64,000 nucleotides of DNA from Agaricus subrufescens (taxonomy: Eukaryota; Basidiomycota; Agaricomycetes; Agaricales; Agaricaceae), in contig CM057057.1 in assembly GCA_029945375.1 (NCBI GenBank), positions 3,348,001 through 3,412,000 of the forward strand, given 5' to 3'. Position numbers and translations under genes: made by a program. The notes under the pieces are model-generated. The model was given only the letters and a program-made list of their open reading frames with translations. It did no database searches and was not told the DNA's origin. The stretch's first letter is position 1. The number at the start of each line of letters is the position of its first letter. Positions 32,161 through 45,434 of this stretch are shown in pieces.

Positions 32161-34072
32161 CTAAATGAACTCCTTGGGACGCCTTGCAGAATCGCCGCCG
32201 GATTCGTCATACACCATTCCAGCGACCCGATACGCCAAGTCTGGCCGCATCATTAGCACTTACACTCAAACGAAAGAGGGTAACATACCGTCAGCTTGAA
32301 CCCGGGTCGAAGCTTCTGCATAGACCCGAACCACGTCTTCAGTGCCACTGGGTCGTACAAAAGTGCGACCACCGTCGTATTTTAGGACTAAATCATCGAT
32401 TCGTTGCTGAAGTAACGGTGGGTTGACCAAGCGACGTTCAGCATCTGTCGTGACGAACGCATTCCGGTCGTTGACGACTACTTTGACTAATCGGTTTGGT
32501 AGATCTGTGTATAACGAATCCCATTCGACGCCGGTATAGGACCTATGAGCCAACACAACCTCAACTAGAAGCATATCCGACAGTGCGTCACCGACAGTCT
32601 GATTTATAAGTTTCGTCAAATTGATGATATGGTTAAGGGCGGTTTGCTGGGCAGGAGTTTTTGGTTCGTGCTTGTCCAAAATATCTTGTGTGTTTCGAGA
32701 GAAGAGCACGGTTCCGTGACCATTTGCTTCAAAGTAGACACCGACATCGAAACTCTCTGCGGCATGGTGAAGGTGTTTCACGCCAGTTGCGACACATTTG
32801 ACAGGCAAACGCTTCGTAAATTTATACAGTCAGATGAGGCCAAAAAAACTAGTTGCTGACCAGAAGGCTCACCTGTGACAAGTATTTGGTCGAAGACCCG
32901 TTTGCATACGCCGTCTGCACAATACCGACTTTGATCTGACCTTGTAAGCCGGCAGACTTGACGAGATCTACGATGAAAGTTGCAACTAGACTAGCAACTT
33001 TGTCACCATCGAGCATACGGAACTGCCTTTTTTCATCGATGTAGAAGTACATAAGTCGATCTGCATCACCATCGAGACTGCATCCTCGCTGAACAGGCCC
33101 CAATTTGCCGCTCAAGGAGGGCGGCAACCGCTGAGTAGTTTTGACGAAGTCAGCACCACATGAGTTGTTTAACGCTCCCTCTGTGGTTATTGAAGTGTTT
33201 TCAAGAAGGAGAGAAAGCTTGTCCCCAAGATATTCACGAAGCTTTTCTGCAGCGATGGCACCTACACCATTTGCACAATCGACGAGCAGAGGACTAATCT
33301 TGGGTCTACCGGTCTGTATTCTCCTTTCAGCATCGGAAGTAGAGCATACACGAAACACTTACGACTAGCTTCTTGAATGCGTCAGCCATTTTCGTGTAGT
33401 AACCAATTTCGGTAGCTTCACCAAAATCCTTTGAGTTGGTGGCCCGCACGAGGTAGTGTACGATGGGTGTAGTAGTAACGCCCGCATCCCGACCCTCCGC
33501 ACCTGCAGCTCTTATACCGTCTTGGAGAGCAGTGATCAATGGAATACCGGTCGGACGGGTATCGCGTCCATAGATAACGACAGCAGGTCTCGTGGTATCA
33601 ATGTTGACGACATCGACAATGTGTTGGATTACGTTGATCAACTCCTCCGTCGTGCGTGCATTGGCAATGTTAGTAGCATGGACTTCCCAACTCGCCTCGA
33701 GCATTTCACCACGAGGATCGATGAGCTTCACTCCATTATCCTAAATAAGGCGTTTCAGACGCACGACATTGGGCAGCATACAGAGAGAGATCGACCTGCT
33801 CTGGATTATGGGATGCAGTGACCATTACACCGATAGCATGGCTGTTATGCTTCATGCTACGGAGAGCGGCCAAGATACCTATGCGGAACACTACTGAATC
33901 AAGGCGATCGCCTCTAGGGAGGCGGTCATATTTATTCAACAGCCAACCAGACAGGGAGGATCAGTTGCGCTCACAGCGTCCTGAAGCCGGCCGTTCCATA
34001 CTGATACTGATAGTAGGTCGGTTTGGGGTGCTGATTGGACAGGGCAGCGATGTTGTCGATGTTGAAAGGCAT
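32161..34072 (-). CDS. PCM1: Phosphoacetylglucosamine mutase (AGM1/PCM1)
   Basis: Interconverts GlcNAc-6-P and GlcNAc-1-P on the route to UDP-GlcNAc and chitin. The start at 34072 ([16 protein letters not shown]) is followed by [21 protein letters not shown] across an intron. The phosphoserine loop is VTASHNPE, the metal-binding loop [13 protein letters not shown], the sugar-binding loop [11 protein letters not shown] and the phosphate-binding loop [16 protein letters not shown]. All alpha-phosphohexomutase signatures are intact. It ends ARRPKEFI at 32161. About six introns. Its start is 123 bp from the divergent SEC17 start. Confidence 0.93.
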
Positions 34073-34195
34073 CGTCGAATGCAAGAGGAGTGCAGGGGCG
34101 GCAGCGAGACGCGAAGGCTTTATGTGATGAGGTCATCTGACCGATAAGCTGTGGTGGCAGTGACAGCAGCACTGATCCTCTCCAACCACTCCCAA

Positions 34196-35232
34196 ATGCC
34201 CGCCAAATCCCCCGCGCAGACCCTCCTGGAAAAGGCAGACAAGAAGGCAAACTCATCAACAGGATGGTTTACCTCTGCGTCGACCAAATTCGAGGAGGCC
34301 GGCGACCTGTACCAACAGGCAGCCAACAACTTCAAGATCGAGAAACTCTTCAAGGAGGCCGGAGATGCCTTCGCTCGCGAAGCCGAATGTCGGGAGAAAT
34401 GCAATGAGGCAAATGAAGCCGGTAACGCATGGTGGAATGCTGCCAAGGCTTACAAGAAGACCCATCCGGATCGTAAGCACCATTTCTGACTTGCTGTCAC
34501 ATTCCTCCTTCTCATCCGATTCCAGTTGCAATTCAGGCCTTGACACAAACTATTACCCATCTCACTAAGATGGGTCGCTTCAGACAGGCAGCAGATCGTG
34601 AGAAGGAAATTGGACAAATTTACCTGCAGGAATTCCATGACCTTGGGAAAGCCTGTGATAGTTTTGTCCAAGCCGGTGACTGGTACGCCCAAGAGGATGC
34701 CGCAGCGTACGTGCCTCCCGACTCCCTCTGCTCTATAGCTAATTATGCGAATAGAACCGCCAATGCTTGCTACAAGGATGCTGCAGATCTATTGGCCGAT
34801 CTTGGGCAGTATGCTCAGGCTATTGCCCGTTACGAACATGTCGCCGATCATTCACTTACTTCTGCATTGACCAAGTATAGTGTCAAGGAATATTGGTTGC
34901 GAGCAGGTCTCTGTGCACTGGCTATGAATGTGAGGGACCCCGTTTCTATTGCTGCATAGCCTCTCAATTCTACACAGGATGTTGTGACGGCCAAACGAAA
35001 CATGTTGAAGTATGGAAACCAGGATACCACGTTCCCGAGTACGCGGGAAGCCAAATTTGTCAACGCGTTAACTGAGGCAGTGGATGCGGGTGATATAGAA
35101 ATGTATACGGGCGCTGTTGTAGAGTTTGACTCAGTGACGAAGCTTGACAACTGGAAAACAAACATCCTGCTGAAAATCAAAAGGGAATTGGAACAGCCTG
35201 CTGGTGATTCGGCTTGGGGAGGACTTACTTAG
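34196..35232 (+). CDS. SEC17: Alpha-SNAP vesicle-fusion protein (Sec17)
   Basis: Adaptor that recruits the NSF/Sec18 ATPase to disassemble SNARE complexes after membrane fusion. The start MPAKSPAQTLLEKADKKANS at 34196 leads into TPR-like helical hairpins (KFEEAGDLYQQAANNFKI, KLFKEAGDAFAREAECRE, CDSFVQAGDWYAQEDAA, CYKDAADLLADLGQYAQAI). The C-terminal globular part includes YWLRAGLCALAMNDVVTAKRNM and ends AWGGLT. Three or four introns, including about 34471-34527. The length of about 290 residues fits the family. Confidence 0.94.
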
Positions 35233-35404
35233 GAACGAATCTTATTTTTCTCTTGTTTTACTACACTACCCTACTTGAGCTACTTAACCTGAGTACGCCT
35301 GAGACACGTGAAATAACACATACCTAAAAATAGCCAAAGGGATCACTTTTGACCACGTCGGCATTTTGTGAAACTCATCTCTCTCGTTTGTTCATTCACC
35401 ACAC

Positions 35405-36533
35405 ATGGACTTATTACCGGCGCTCATCCTACGGGTCCTACACTTTCTTTATGCTCTCACATCTCTTGTTCGCTCTTTTTGGAGACGCCAGACTGGACCC
35501 TATCCCCGATCACTACGATCTCCTCGCCAAAAATTACCCGAAAACCTCGCTGTCGCCTTCGTCATTGATACCAATATCCCTCCAGACACTATCCGAAAAA
35601 CCCTTTTCGAGAGCCTTTCAAATCTTGTAGAATGGTGTCGAATTGTAGGCATTCCGAAGCTGACTGTTTATGAGGAGCATGGTTCGTATCTAATCTTTCC
35701 CCAATTACTCGACCTGATTCCGCTCTAGGATATATACTCCAATTAAAATGCGAGATCCGTGAAACAATACTCCAACAAGAGGTTGAGCATCATTCTAGTG
35801 ACTCAGAAGTAGACTATCGGCCGCTCACTCCTCCTGCGTCGGTCTACTCTGACTCCCGCCAAGCTTCCCCGTGCCACAGTACCGGTGACGTGACAAATAT
35901 CCAATATCAAAAAACCCAGCATTCCAAGCATTTTACCTTAAGTAATTGCTAGTACTCGTCGTTTATTCTCCTATGTTGAACCTCAGGCACAGCTCCTTCT
36001 TTATGTCTTGTTTCATCTCAATCATCAAAGAATGCAATAGCGATGCTCGCTCGTTCGCTCTACACGGAACACAAACATAATCACACCAATGTAAGAAGAA
36101 GGTTGAAGTCGACGAACCTTGCTTTGACGGTCGAATATGTAGACTCGCGCCTTCAGGGTACATTGTTCTCAAAGTCATTTCTCCTTGTCCATCTAACTGC
36201 AGTTATAGACGAGACTGGATTTGAGGCCCCGGATTTTATGATTATTCACCCTATAAACCCACTACAATACAATCGAACACCGCTCGAACTTCACGGTTTT
36301 CCTCCATGGCACATACGACTCACCGAAATCTAGTAAGTTATGTTACATTTCGATGTTGGTCAGACCCTGACCAACGTAGTCTTAATCAGAACCAATATGA
36401 TCGCCGAGCATGGAGGCACTGGCTTCGGAGTCGTTTGACCTACACACCAACTCCAACAGTAATGGACGAAATCAGTTTCAGAGCCGCGCTGGACGAATTT
36501 GCCTCAGCCGAGATGCGGTTTGGTAAATAATGA
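35405..36533 (+). CDS. NUS1: Dehydrodolichyl diphosphate synthase complex subunit Nus1
   Basis: Non-catalytic partner of the cis-prenyltransferase that makes dolichol in the ER. The start MDLLPALILRVLHFLYALTSLVRSFW at 35405 provides one N-terminal membrane helix. NLAVAFVIDTN, VEWCRIVGIPKLTVYEEHG, QSSKNAIAMLARSLY and FPPWHIRLTEIY follow. The C-terminal exon, spliced at about 36333-36382, encodes MDEISFRAALDEFASAEMRFGK, the usual Nus1 end; without that intron the frame would stop at 36333. About four introns. The C-terminal RxG motif of catalytic subunits is absent, as expected for Nus1. Confidence 0.86.
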
Positions 36534-36820
36534 CGTAAGATGATAGGGTCGCGGTTGCGAAGTGATAGGCGTCTGTTTGATTAGTCTGAAATATCCAAAC
36601 TCACTTGTGCGTGCCGGTCACGGTTCGTGCATAATTATGCTTTTGTTGTTTGATACTACATGCACTCGGGCTCCACGAACGAAATCGTCGTGGGCCTCGG
36701 CGCCATCTGATGTCGGAAACGTCAAACCGGCGTGATGATCAGAGGAAGATCAAGATCCATGTGCATGTATATATATATGTGCCTTCAGGTCCCACCGGAA
36801 TTACTTCACCCACCCCCAAC
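36534..36820. promoter_or_regulatory. NUS1 3' side and promoter of the DUF2235 gene
   Basis: About 290 bp. An alternating TATATATATG tract lies near 36768-36778, about 45 bp before the ATG of the next gene, and could be its TATA element. Nothing else is recognised. Confidence 0.35.
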
Positions 36821-39200
36821 ATGACGGAACTCAGCGCATTTCTTTCTACCTCTCCCGCGACGATGCCGCGTTCCAACAGTCCAAACCGGTTGCCCCGGCG
36901 TGTGTCGACAGAGCCGACTCCTGACCTCGACAGCGAAGGCACACGATTCCCCGCGAAGAAGAGGATTATTGTGTGTTGTGATGGGTGGGTATCCTATAGG
37001 CGCTCGGTTTGAGTTTTGTAACAATGCCATTTTATCCAATCTAGTACGTGGCAAGATGGACTTGGGGAGTCGCGCTCCAAGTATTCCAATGTCCTTGTAG
37101 GTTTAATCCATTCTACGTCGTTGTGCTACGCTGACTCACTAGCACAGCGCCTGTCCAGGGCTATTGATCGCGAAGACGCACGACCTTGTTGTCGCGATAC
37201 CGCTAAACAAAAGTCCATTGAACAAATCGTTTTCTACCAATCAGGCGTTGGTACAGATGACAATCCTTGGTCAGAATATGTTGACGGTATGCACTTGTCC
37301 AGTCAATGCACACCTCTATTTACTAACGAGCTGCCATCTCATGTAGGCGCTACTGGCGCATCTCTCGGTAAACCCATTCCGCAACTTGCTGTGTATATGG
37401 TTACGAATGAATCCAAATACAGGTGAAAAGGTCGAAGAAGCCTACGCATTTATCGCTCAGTAAGCCGCGTTCAGCCCCAGGTTACCCAATTGCAGGCACT
37501 GATTATAGGAAACAGTAACTACCGACCTGGCGATGACGTGAGCGAGTCTTTCCATCTCATTAATCTTGAGTTAATCAACATCTGCAGATTTACCTCTTCG
37601 GGTTTTCCAGAGTATGCAATAACTTGGTATAGCAAACGCAGACGTATTGATACACTTTTAGGGTGCTTACACTGCTAGAATGGTGGCCATGTTTATCGTA
37701 GGTCTTCCTTTGTGGTAGGATGTCGACCGTTCAGCTAACTCTCCTAAGGGCGAGATTGGAATACTTGATCGGAATGATATGGACCACTTCGCAAGTATTT
37801 TCCTCAACTTTCAAAGACGAGGCACAGAAAAAGACGAGAAAGGTAGCTAACTGATCATGCATATGTTATCTCGAAAGTGTACTGATACTTCTAATGCGCA
37901 GAACAAGATGTGATAGAATCGAACCTCGCTCCGTGGTTGGATCCGGAGTCAAAGGGAAGAAAGCGGGTCGATATTGATAGGGATGGTTTCACGATCAAGT
38001 ATGACTCCTGTATGACCTCAATTTTGCTCCTAACATCAGATGTCCAGGTGCATCGGCGTTTGGGATACAGTTGGGGCTTATGGCCTTCCAGAAGAATTGA
38101 TTATCAAAGACCCTAAGATCAAGTTGTTTGGCTTCCAAAATCCAGGACGGCTAGGGTCCCATATTCAGTGTGCGTTTCAAGCCCTCGCTCTAGATGAACG
38201 CAGGAAAGACTTTGTGAGTTCGACTGCTGTGTGTCATAGTCTCATACTAATGACGTCGCAGAACTGTAATAAGTTCCATCAAACCCCAGCCGGCCAGGAA
38301 AGAGGCCAGGTGCTAAAACAAGTACGTATCTCTGAATATACCCAGGAGGCTTATGACTGACTGCGATACGCAATAGTGTTGGTTTGCAGGTAATGTAGTT
38401 TCTCAAAGGATTTCGAATAAGGGCTGAATCATCCTGGCAACCTTAAAATTCAATTAGGCTCTCACACAGATGTAAGTACTTTACAATTAGACACGGCTCA
38501 TAACTCATTTGCATCAGATCGGCGGAGGATACTTAAACCATGACCTCTCGGATATCAGCCTCATCTGGATGGCGGTTAGTTTGTTTGCTTACTGGTCTTG
38601 GCCGCGCACTCAATACACACAGGCAAATATTGAATCGATGATAGCATTGGACATCAAGTACTTGGAAAGTCATCTTGAACCAGTCGCAAAATGGGGCGAG
38701 CAAGAGCCGCACAAGTGAGTTTGAAGTTACTTCTTCTGGACGACGTGTTACTAACAAGGCGGCCTCAAAGCTCCGTCACTGGGATATTTAAAATGGCCAA
38801 GACCATTCAACGAGAGATCCCTGCGAGATATGACGAAAGAACCAGTGAAACTATTCATCCTTCGGTGCTAGGACGGATCTCGTCATATCCGAAACTTCAA
38901 ATCGCCCTTCAGGATCATCCACGACTGATGTGGGATATGCATGTGCTGGAAATGCAGCTGAGGGTTTTTTGGGAGACCAAATATGACCCTGAGTCCTCTC
39001 GTGCCTTGGCGTATACCGCTGAACTGCTGAAACGTCAAAGCGGTTTCGGATCAAGGATCAGTCGGCTACTACTGTCGGTCTTCACGTGGCCTGACTCAGG
39101 GAGTGAGGATAAGAGTAAACACTTGTTGAAACAGGAGAATACTGGGATTTTGAGGTCCGGTTTGCCTGTTATAGAGCCTCATCCCCAGCCTATCTCCTAA
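36821..39200 (+). CDS. DUF2235 (Tle1-like alpha/beta-hydrolase) protein
   Basis: Predicted serine hydrolase of the DUF2235 family, the same fold as the bacterial Tle1 phospholipase domain and expanded in filamentous fungi. The start MTELSAFLSTSPATMPRSN at 36821 is followed by RIIVCCDGTWQDGLGE (the family opens with CDGT), VFYQSGVGTDDNPW, the nucleophile elbow YLFGFSRGAYTARMVAMF (GFSRG), CIGVWDTVGAYGLP, and WFAGSHTDIGGGYLNHDLSDISLIWM. Asp and His candidates lie in the last two segments. Roughly a dozen short introns, several unrecorded. It ends PHPQPIS. The substrate is unknown, and I see no secretion signal. Confidence 0.82.
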
Positions 39201-39455
39201 TTTCTCCATGATAAGATACAGACTCTTAAATTATGAAAGTATTATTTATAGTATGTATCGTTTAATACATAACTGTTGTATTGTACGAGCTTGTAAACGA
39301 TCGCCGATCGTGCTTAATATCGATTGATCGAGGAAAGTGCACGTGTTTCTTCTCTGCTCTTCACACCTTCCCTCTTCACGACGACGGGACACTTACCGTT
39401 CACATGAGCTCAATGCCTGCCATACTACGCCGAATGTATTAAGCCACTTTCTCGA

Positions 39456-42400
39456 ATGTCTGAATCATCGTCGACTTTGGATGTCAGTCCAAGAAACTCA
39501 GGTAGCGGTACTAGCGAATCGCAGCTACTTGCTGGACCTGTTGACTCTCAAGGCGAAGGACTCGTCAAAAATGTTACCCACTTCTTAACTCGACATTCTG
39601 AACATGAACAAGGAGCCCTAGTCAGCAGGCGAATGCCTCGAAGTATATCGTCTAAATCATATAACTCGACTATCCCAACTTTCAAGGCAAAGCCTTTGGA
39701 CATTGTACCTTCAGAAACCAACGAAGGCAATTCTTCAATACTTCCTACAGAAACAAGTTTTGCACGATCTCCGGCCCGCAGTAGCTACTGGCCCTGGCCG
39801 CCCCGTGCCTGGCTTTCCAGTTCGGAATATCAGGACACTGATCAAAGAGAAGACAAAGAGACGTTACTGCACCATCCTTATCCCCCGCCTGGACACGTCC
39901 AAGCTACTCACACGGACAAAGACTCTCCTGTAGCTGTAACGACACTATTCGCACGAAAGGCTGCACCACTTCATCTGCCTTATCTTGACGATTACCTAGC
40001 TCGAGTACCCAGGCCACCATTTACTCGGAATGCACACCAAGGGCATACCGCGGTGACAATGTTCAAGCCGATGGAACGACTTGAAAAATTAGGAAAGTCG
40101 CTGGATGACCTGGAGGTCAACTCGGTTGTGGTTTCGTTCTGGTGGGATAGGAAGACGATCCTCGGCTCAGGATTAAACGCTGTGATCGGGATTTTAGTTG
40201 GTGACATGCTTAGCACTGCTGAACTATGCCTGACTTCCACTAGGGATCTAGCGCTTTGGCTCCGTTCTATGATCTTAGGGGTGTTTTCAATACAGTCCAA
40301 ATCTTTGCCCTGATTTTGAGCACCATTGGTGAGTAAGATACTACGTCAGGGGGTTTGTTTCATAATCGTCGTTCAGTACCCATTAGTGGTGAAAATCTCG
40401 AAGACAAGTGGAGAAAGTTGTTCTTGGGCACAATGTGAGCAACCAACCGTATTGTCTTGATACAACATTAACAAGACTCTAGTCCCAACATTCTTGCCCT
40501 TAACTTTGCTTCCGTGCTTACGCAGTCCTTAATCTTTCTCGTTATTTTCATGGTTATAACTTCTGGAATCCTTTATTATTTCTATCGCGCCCGGAACCAC
40601 TGTGATCGGTACAATACAGTTGAAGGCCTACAGCAGATAGAGGCAGAAGGAAGTCGTTGGGGCCTTATTATTGTAACCTTTTTGCTCACGGTAATTTATC
40701 TACCTGTGAGCACAATGGCCGTGCATGTGCTCGTGTGGTCACAGGATCTGTGGGTTGTGCCTAATCCATACATCAACGCAACCTCGTTCCCTCCCGAGGT
40801 CTCGCCTCTAGGCCCCGCTAATGAATACAAACAACCACTGGATTTCTGCTGGACGACGACAATGAAACGTAATGAAATCAATTATGCACCTGTCATCCTC
40901 GTTCTTTCTGTGATCGTCTTTACTTCTGTGAGTGTCCCCGAATATGACTATTCTTAACTGACATCTAGCTAGTTAACAGTCTGGTATCCAATTAGCTTAC
41001 GTCGTGTGATCCAGCAGTCTGTGCCTAAGGTTGACTCCTTTACCGAACTTGGACGCCGAAGACGGAGTCGGGATATGGATACTGAATATCAACGCCTACT
41101 TACAAGAGATAAGAATGCTTTTGCTTTCCTTTATAACCGTTCGGTCCTGCGCTCTCTTATGTAGACAACAGCTGACCCTTTTGGTTTTCAGAATTTCGCC
41201 GTGGATGGGGCACATACGAATCTACTTACCTTTCTGCAAAGCTCAGCACACTCATCATCATCGCTGTCATCGACCCAGATAACTGTTTATTCCGATCGCG
41301 CTCACGAAAACTGATACCCATCATTCGACAAGTTCTCTTATTATTATCCACTATTGCATTTTTTATTTTGCAATGTATCTTTGCCCCCTTCTTGGATCCT
41401 GTTAACAATGCCAATGAATGGACTTCAAGACTCAACTATGTGACGACGTCGACGACCGCTTTGCTGATTGCTTCAAATGTGCCTGGAAAAGAAATCATCG
41501 ATACTTATGTATTATATTGGTTAATATGTTCTTTCTTCCCTGCTATCACTACCACTGATCAGCCCCCTGCGCAGTATCTATATCATAACCTACGGACTTA
41601 GCTTCTGTATATCCTTCTCTCGGTTGCTTGCATATGCTTGATTATTCACGCGTCTCCAGATTTCATGGTCATCAACACCGGTCTATTACAGCGATTCATC
41701 AAGAGTAAGTTGGTTGGTACTCCATGCAGATATGTACTCATTCAATGACCCTCATAGGGTTAACTCATCGCATTGACTTTAGTAAGTGGCTTCCGTTGTT
41801 GTGTTGAGCCCTCTAATTGTTCCACTACCCAGGCATTGATGTATTTTCACCTCGGTATGGTTTTAGTGAAACTTTGCAAGCAATCATGATCAATATGGAG
41901 TACAGATTAGATCTTACACTCTCGTCAGTTCATCTCAAGCGACGCATCTGGCAGGAAACAGTTTCTATCCTTTTATTCACTGATACGGAAACCTGTATAC
42001 CCAAAGATCAACGAATGATCTACGCTCAAGCCCGTGATTCCGAGTATCCTCCTTATTTGCTCCAATTTTCTGGCTCCCCTGCAGAGCGGCATGCAGAAAA
42101 TCTAAAGGTCTGTTTCGGTCTCCTGGACGTGAATGTAGAAACTGAGTCTACTATAGATTCTGCGTGAGGTCGGAAATGTAGTCTATGCCAAAGCTGCAGG
42201 TCTTTCGTCAGGTCCAGACAGCGGTCGTCTCAGAGATTTGAGTAGAGAGATCCAAAAATACCACGTTGGTCCAGACTGCTACTGGGATAATCCTCGAGAA
42301 CCTAGCGTTGCAGGATCTGTTAACTTCTTTGGTAACGCCTGGTGGATACCTTTTCCTCCGACCCTAGTGCGTCCTGTTTCCAGGGTTCAATTGGAAAAAC

Positions 42401-43861
42401 ACTTACAAGAACATAGGTCATCCGACATGATGATGGACGTACCTCAATTCTCCAAGATACCGAAGATTTTCAGTCATATATAGCCCAGAATACAAGTCCT
42501 GATGTACGAAGTCGCAAGTATGTTAGGCTTTCTCTAAGAGCATTGGAAAATCAGGTTGTGGTTTGGCCTTACGACCATTTCGAGGTTCAATTTCTTTGCT
42601 GATTGCTAATATTCTCACTAATCTATGCTTCCAGAACGTAGGAGGGTGGCCATTTTCGTGCCGCGGGCGACGACGATCCACTGCTCGAATATCAACACAC
42701 TTTCATTCATGCGAGCTCCGTATCAAGCGCAGAGGACGACTCACATGGGAAGGTATCGAAATCGGCAGTGGCTTTGACCTTGAGCTCGTGTACACCAAGT
42801 CCATCAAAATAACAGGCGAAAAGATTGGTCTTGGCAGGAATTTTGACTTGACTCCGTCTTTGGCTCGTTTCCTCGAGCTCAACCAGGAACAAATACAGCA
42901 GCGGTCCCAGACTATTGAAGAAAAATTATTTAATTACAGGCGGTTTCACCAAAGGGAAAGTCGATGGAAGGAGCGCGTTATGTCGTACCGATTCCTTGTC
43001 CATTTTTACGATCACCCTTTTCTGGACCTAAAGGATCAAATACAATTTGAACATGACTCACGGCTCAAGAGCTTGTTGCAAGATAACGAGAAGATATTTG
43101 CAGACACTTCTAAACGATATGATAGCACTGCGCGGACAGAGACAACAGCGTGGTGGTATGTATTCTGGGTCAGTCAGCACCTGTGTTGTCGCAGTCAAAA
43201 ACTGATGGTTTGGCGTGAAGGACGATTTCTGGAGAAGGAATCATGACACGATCCCAGCGTTATCGACCTACGCCTCTGACTTTAACCCACATTACCCTAC
43301 CTCAATTGCTTATACTCCTCTTCCTCGCCCTATTTTAGAAAGCTTCCTTGCTCAAAGGGGACTTTTCCACCGAAAAGCCAAGTGGAATGACTGGATGCAT
43401 CATGGCTTTTTGAACAAGATTTACCTAAGACTGAACGAGACGGTCTTCACTCCATCAACAGGGAAGGTGCGTGTGGTGAAAGTAAGTATCGAAATGCGAA
43501 GGCTAATCTCAACTAGTCCGTAATTTTCCATCTTGGCCATGGATCGAGAGGATTGGATATGGACCAGATTGATGTTGCTACTCGTGGGGCGTCATCGACT
43601 ATGGGGACAGGCGGTGGAACAGACCATGACATATCTTGGATCAGGACCCGGCCCCTGTACCGCTGGGAGGGAATGTTGACTGATCCTTTGCGAGGGGGAG
43701 ATAATCATAGAATGTGGTTGTCCAAACTCAGAGCATGGTTTGGGCTAACACCTGTTTGGAGAGGTTCTTCAGCGACAAGCGGGCTGGCTGTAGATGTGGT
43801 GTTAGACCAGAATGGGAGATATGTACTATCAAATAGCACTTCTAAAGGGGGTAGTACCTGA
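39456..43861 (+). CDS. Large multi-pass membrane protein of unknown function
   Basis: I do not recognise a named family. From MSESSSTLDVSPRNSGSG at 39456 there is a disordered N-terminus of about 230 residues, then several hydrophobic segments. These include LALNFASVLTQSLIFLVIFMVI, IIVTFLLTVIYLPVSTMAVHVLVW, ILVLSVIVFTS, IIRQVLLLLSTIAFFILQ and ITYGLSFYFSVIACLI. A long C-terminal soluble part of about 650 residues contains HVGPDCYWDNPREPSVAGSVNFFGNAWWIP and a glycine-rich stretch near the end. About 15 introns; total length about 1,250-1,300 residues. The plan (disordered head, central membrane core, large cytosolic tail) resembles proteins I associate with agaricomycetes. No catalytic motif is visible. 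Confidence 0.75.
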
Positions 43862-43942
43862 GTTATATATGATGATGTCATATATTTGGCTGTACATGGT
43901 CCTGCAATTTTCTGAATTGAGTTTCATACTCCTCTACTCATC

Positions 43943-45316
43943 ATGCCTGGAAGGCCAAGATTCGGTCGTAGTGTGCGCCCACGAAATTCGCGCGCACAAG
44001 CACACAGTGAAAATCAGGTGACTAAGTTTCCGCAGTCAGGAGGAAAGTCGTTGGCGGGACACGCCCTAATGGACAGGGATGAATCGGAGGGAGGAAGCGC
44101 AAGTGAGAGCGAAGGGAATTCTGGCGGTGAAATTGGCAAAGAAGGGGGCGAGAGTGATGCAGATGCCCCACACACCGCACAATGGGTTGACGAAGATGAG
44201 TATGAAGAGGATAGTGACGAGGAACAAGGAGATGATGGACCATCGCAGTCGGTACATCGTTCACATCGTTACGATCGTCCCATATCCATTGCTCATTCGT
44301 AGTTTGGTTCTAGAAACCATTACAACATGGTATGTCAATTACGACTCTTGATAATTTCAGCTCATGTATACGATCCAGACATCTCAACACTTCCTTTTGG
44401 TGCACTGAGGAAGGCGCAATCGATTCTTGACCGCGAGGAAGCTCCAACGGAAACAGACGACAGCGGAGATGAAAGTGATGATACACGTTCAGAGGAGGGA
44501 ACCTCAGACGGAAATGTAATCGCCAAGCCACGCAAGGACATCGCGAAAAGATCCAACAAACATGCGTCAGTATTACATGCCATTCGATTCCACAAACTAT
44601 TCTAATTGAATGTGCAGGCCTATTGAAGTAACGTCAAAAAAACCTGTTACCCGCCGGCGGCAGGTTGTAGAAGTGAAGAAGATTGTGAGTAGAGCTGTAT
44701 CATTGACCAGGCTTGACTGATCCAAGGGTAGGAACCTCGAGATCCACGATTTCTGTCTGTGGCGGGAGAGTTCAAGAAGGACAAATTTCAAACAAACTAT
44801 GGCTTTCTTGAGGGAGTTCACCGAACCGAACTCAATGCCTTGCGAGAAAATCTTAAGCGAGCCAGGAAACTCAGGCAGAATGCACCCCGTCACCTCAGGG
44901 ATGATTACGAGGCAGAAACACAGCGATTGGAGCTTGCTGTCAAGAGAGCAGAAAGTACGGTGAACAAGGAGCGCATGGAGGGGGTGGAGCGGGAGGCGTT
45001 GCGAAAAGCAGCGAAGGACGAGAAGGAGAAGCGGAAGCAAGGCAAAGGTAGCTGGTACCTCAAGAAAGGTTAGTAGTTGCTGCGTCTTCTGGGTGTGCTG
45101 AAGCTAACTTGGATGTGCTCTACATCAGCGGACAAACGAGAGTTGGTGACACACGCCAGGTATGAGGCATTGGCCACAGAGGGTGGCAACCGGGCCGTGA
45201 AGCGGGCTATTGAGAAAAAACAAAAAAAGACGAGCCAGAAGGAAAAGAGGTCGCGGCCGTTCCCGAGAGCGAGGGGAGGAGAAGACGAGAGCCGAAAGCG
45301 GCGGAAGTTGGGCTAG
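43943..45316 (+). CDS. RRP36: rRNA biogenesis protein Rrp36
   Basis: Component of the 90S pre-ribosome needed for early cleavages giving 18S rRNA. MPGRPRFGRSVRPRNSRAQ at 43943 leads into long acidic stretches (EDEYEEDSDEEQGDDG; ETDDSGDESDDTRSEEG). The conserved core is VYDPDISTLPFGALRKAQ, KKPVTRRRQVVE and PRDPRFLSVAGEFKKDKFQTNYGFLEG. A charged coiled-coil region (LKRARKLRQNAPRHLRDDYE) and a Lys-rich end GGEDESRKRRKLG follow. About four introns; the first, near 44250-44360, has an uncertain donor. It lies 81 bp downstream of the large membrane-protein gene and 118 bp upstream of the Mg transporter start. Confidence 0.86.
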
Positions 45317-45434
45317 ATGTTTGTTATTTTATGTTTCGATATTTTTGGAATGGACCCGTACTCTTGCTCAACCCACCATCCCATGAGCGACCCGCTCAGT
45401 GCAGCCCCCCACGCTGTTGCCCAGTCATCTGGCC

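Noticed and set aside
36043..36333. Reading the NUS1 gene as ending at 36333
   Set aside because: A GT-AG intron just before the stop restores the usual Nus1 C-terminal segment ending at 36533, which is too family-like to be chance.
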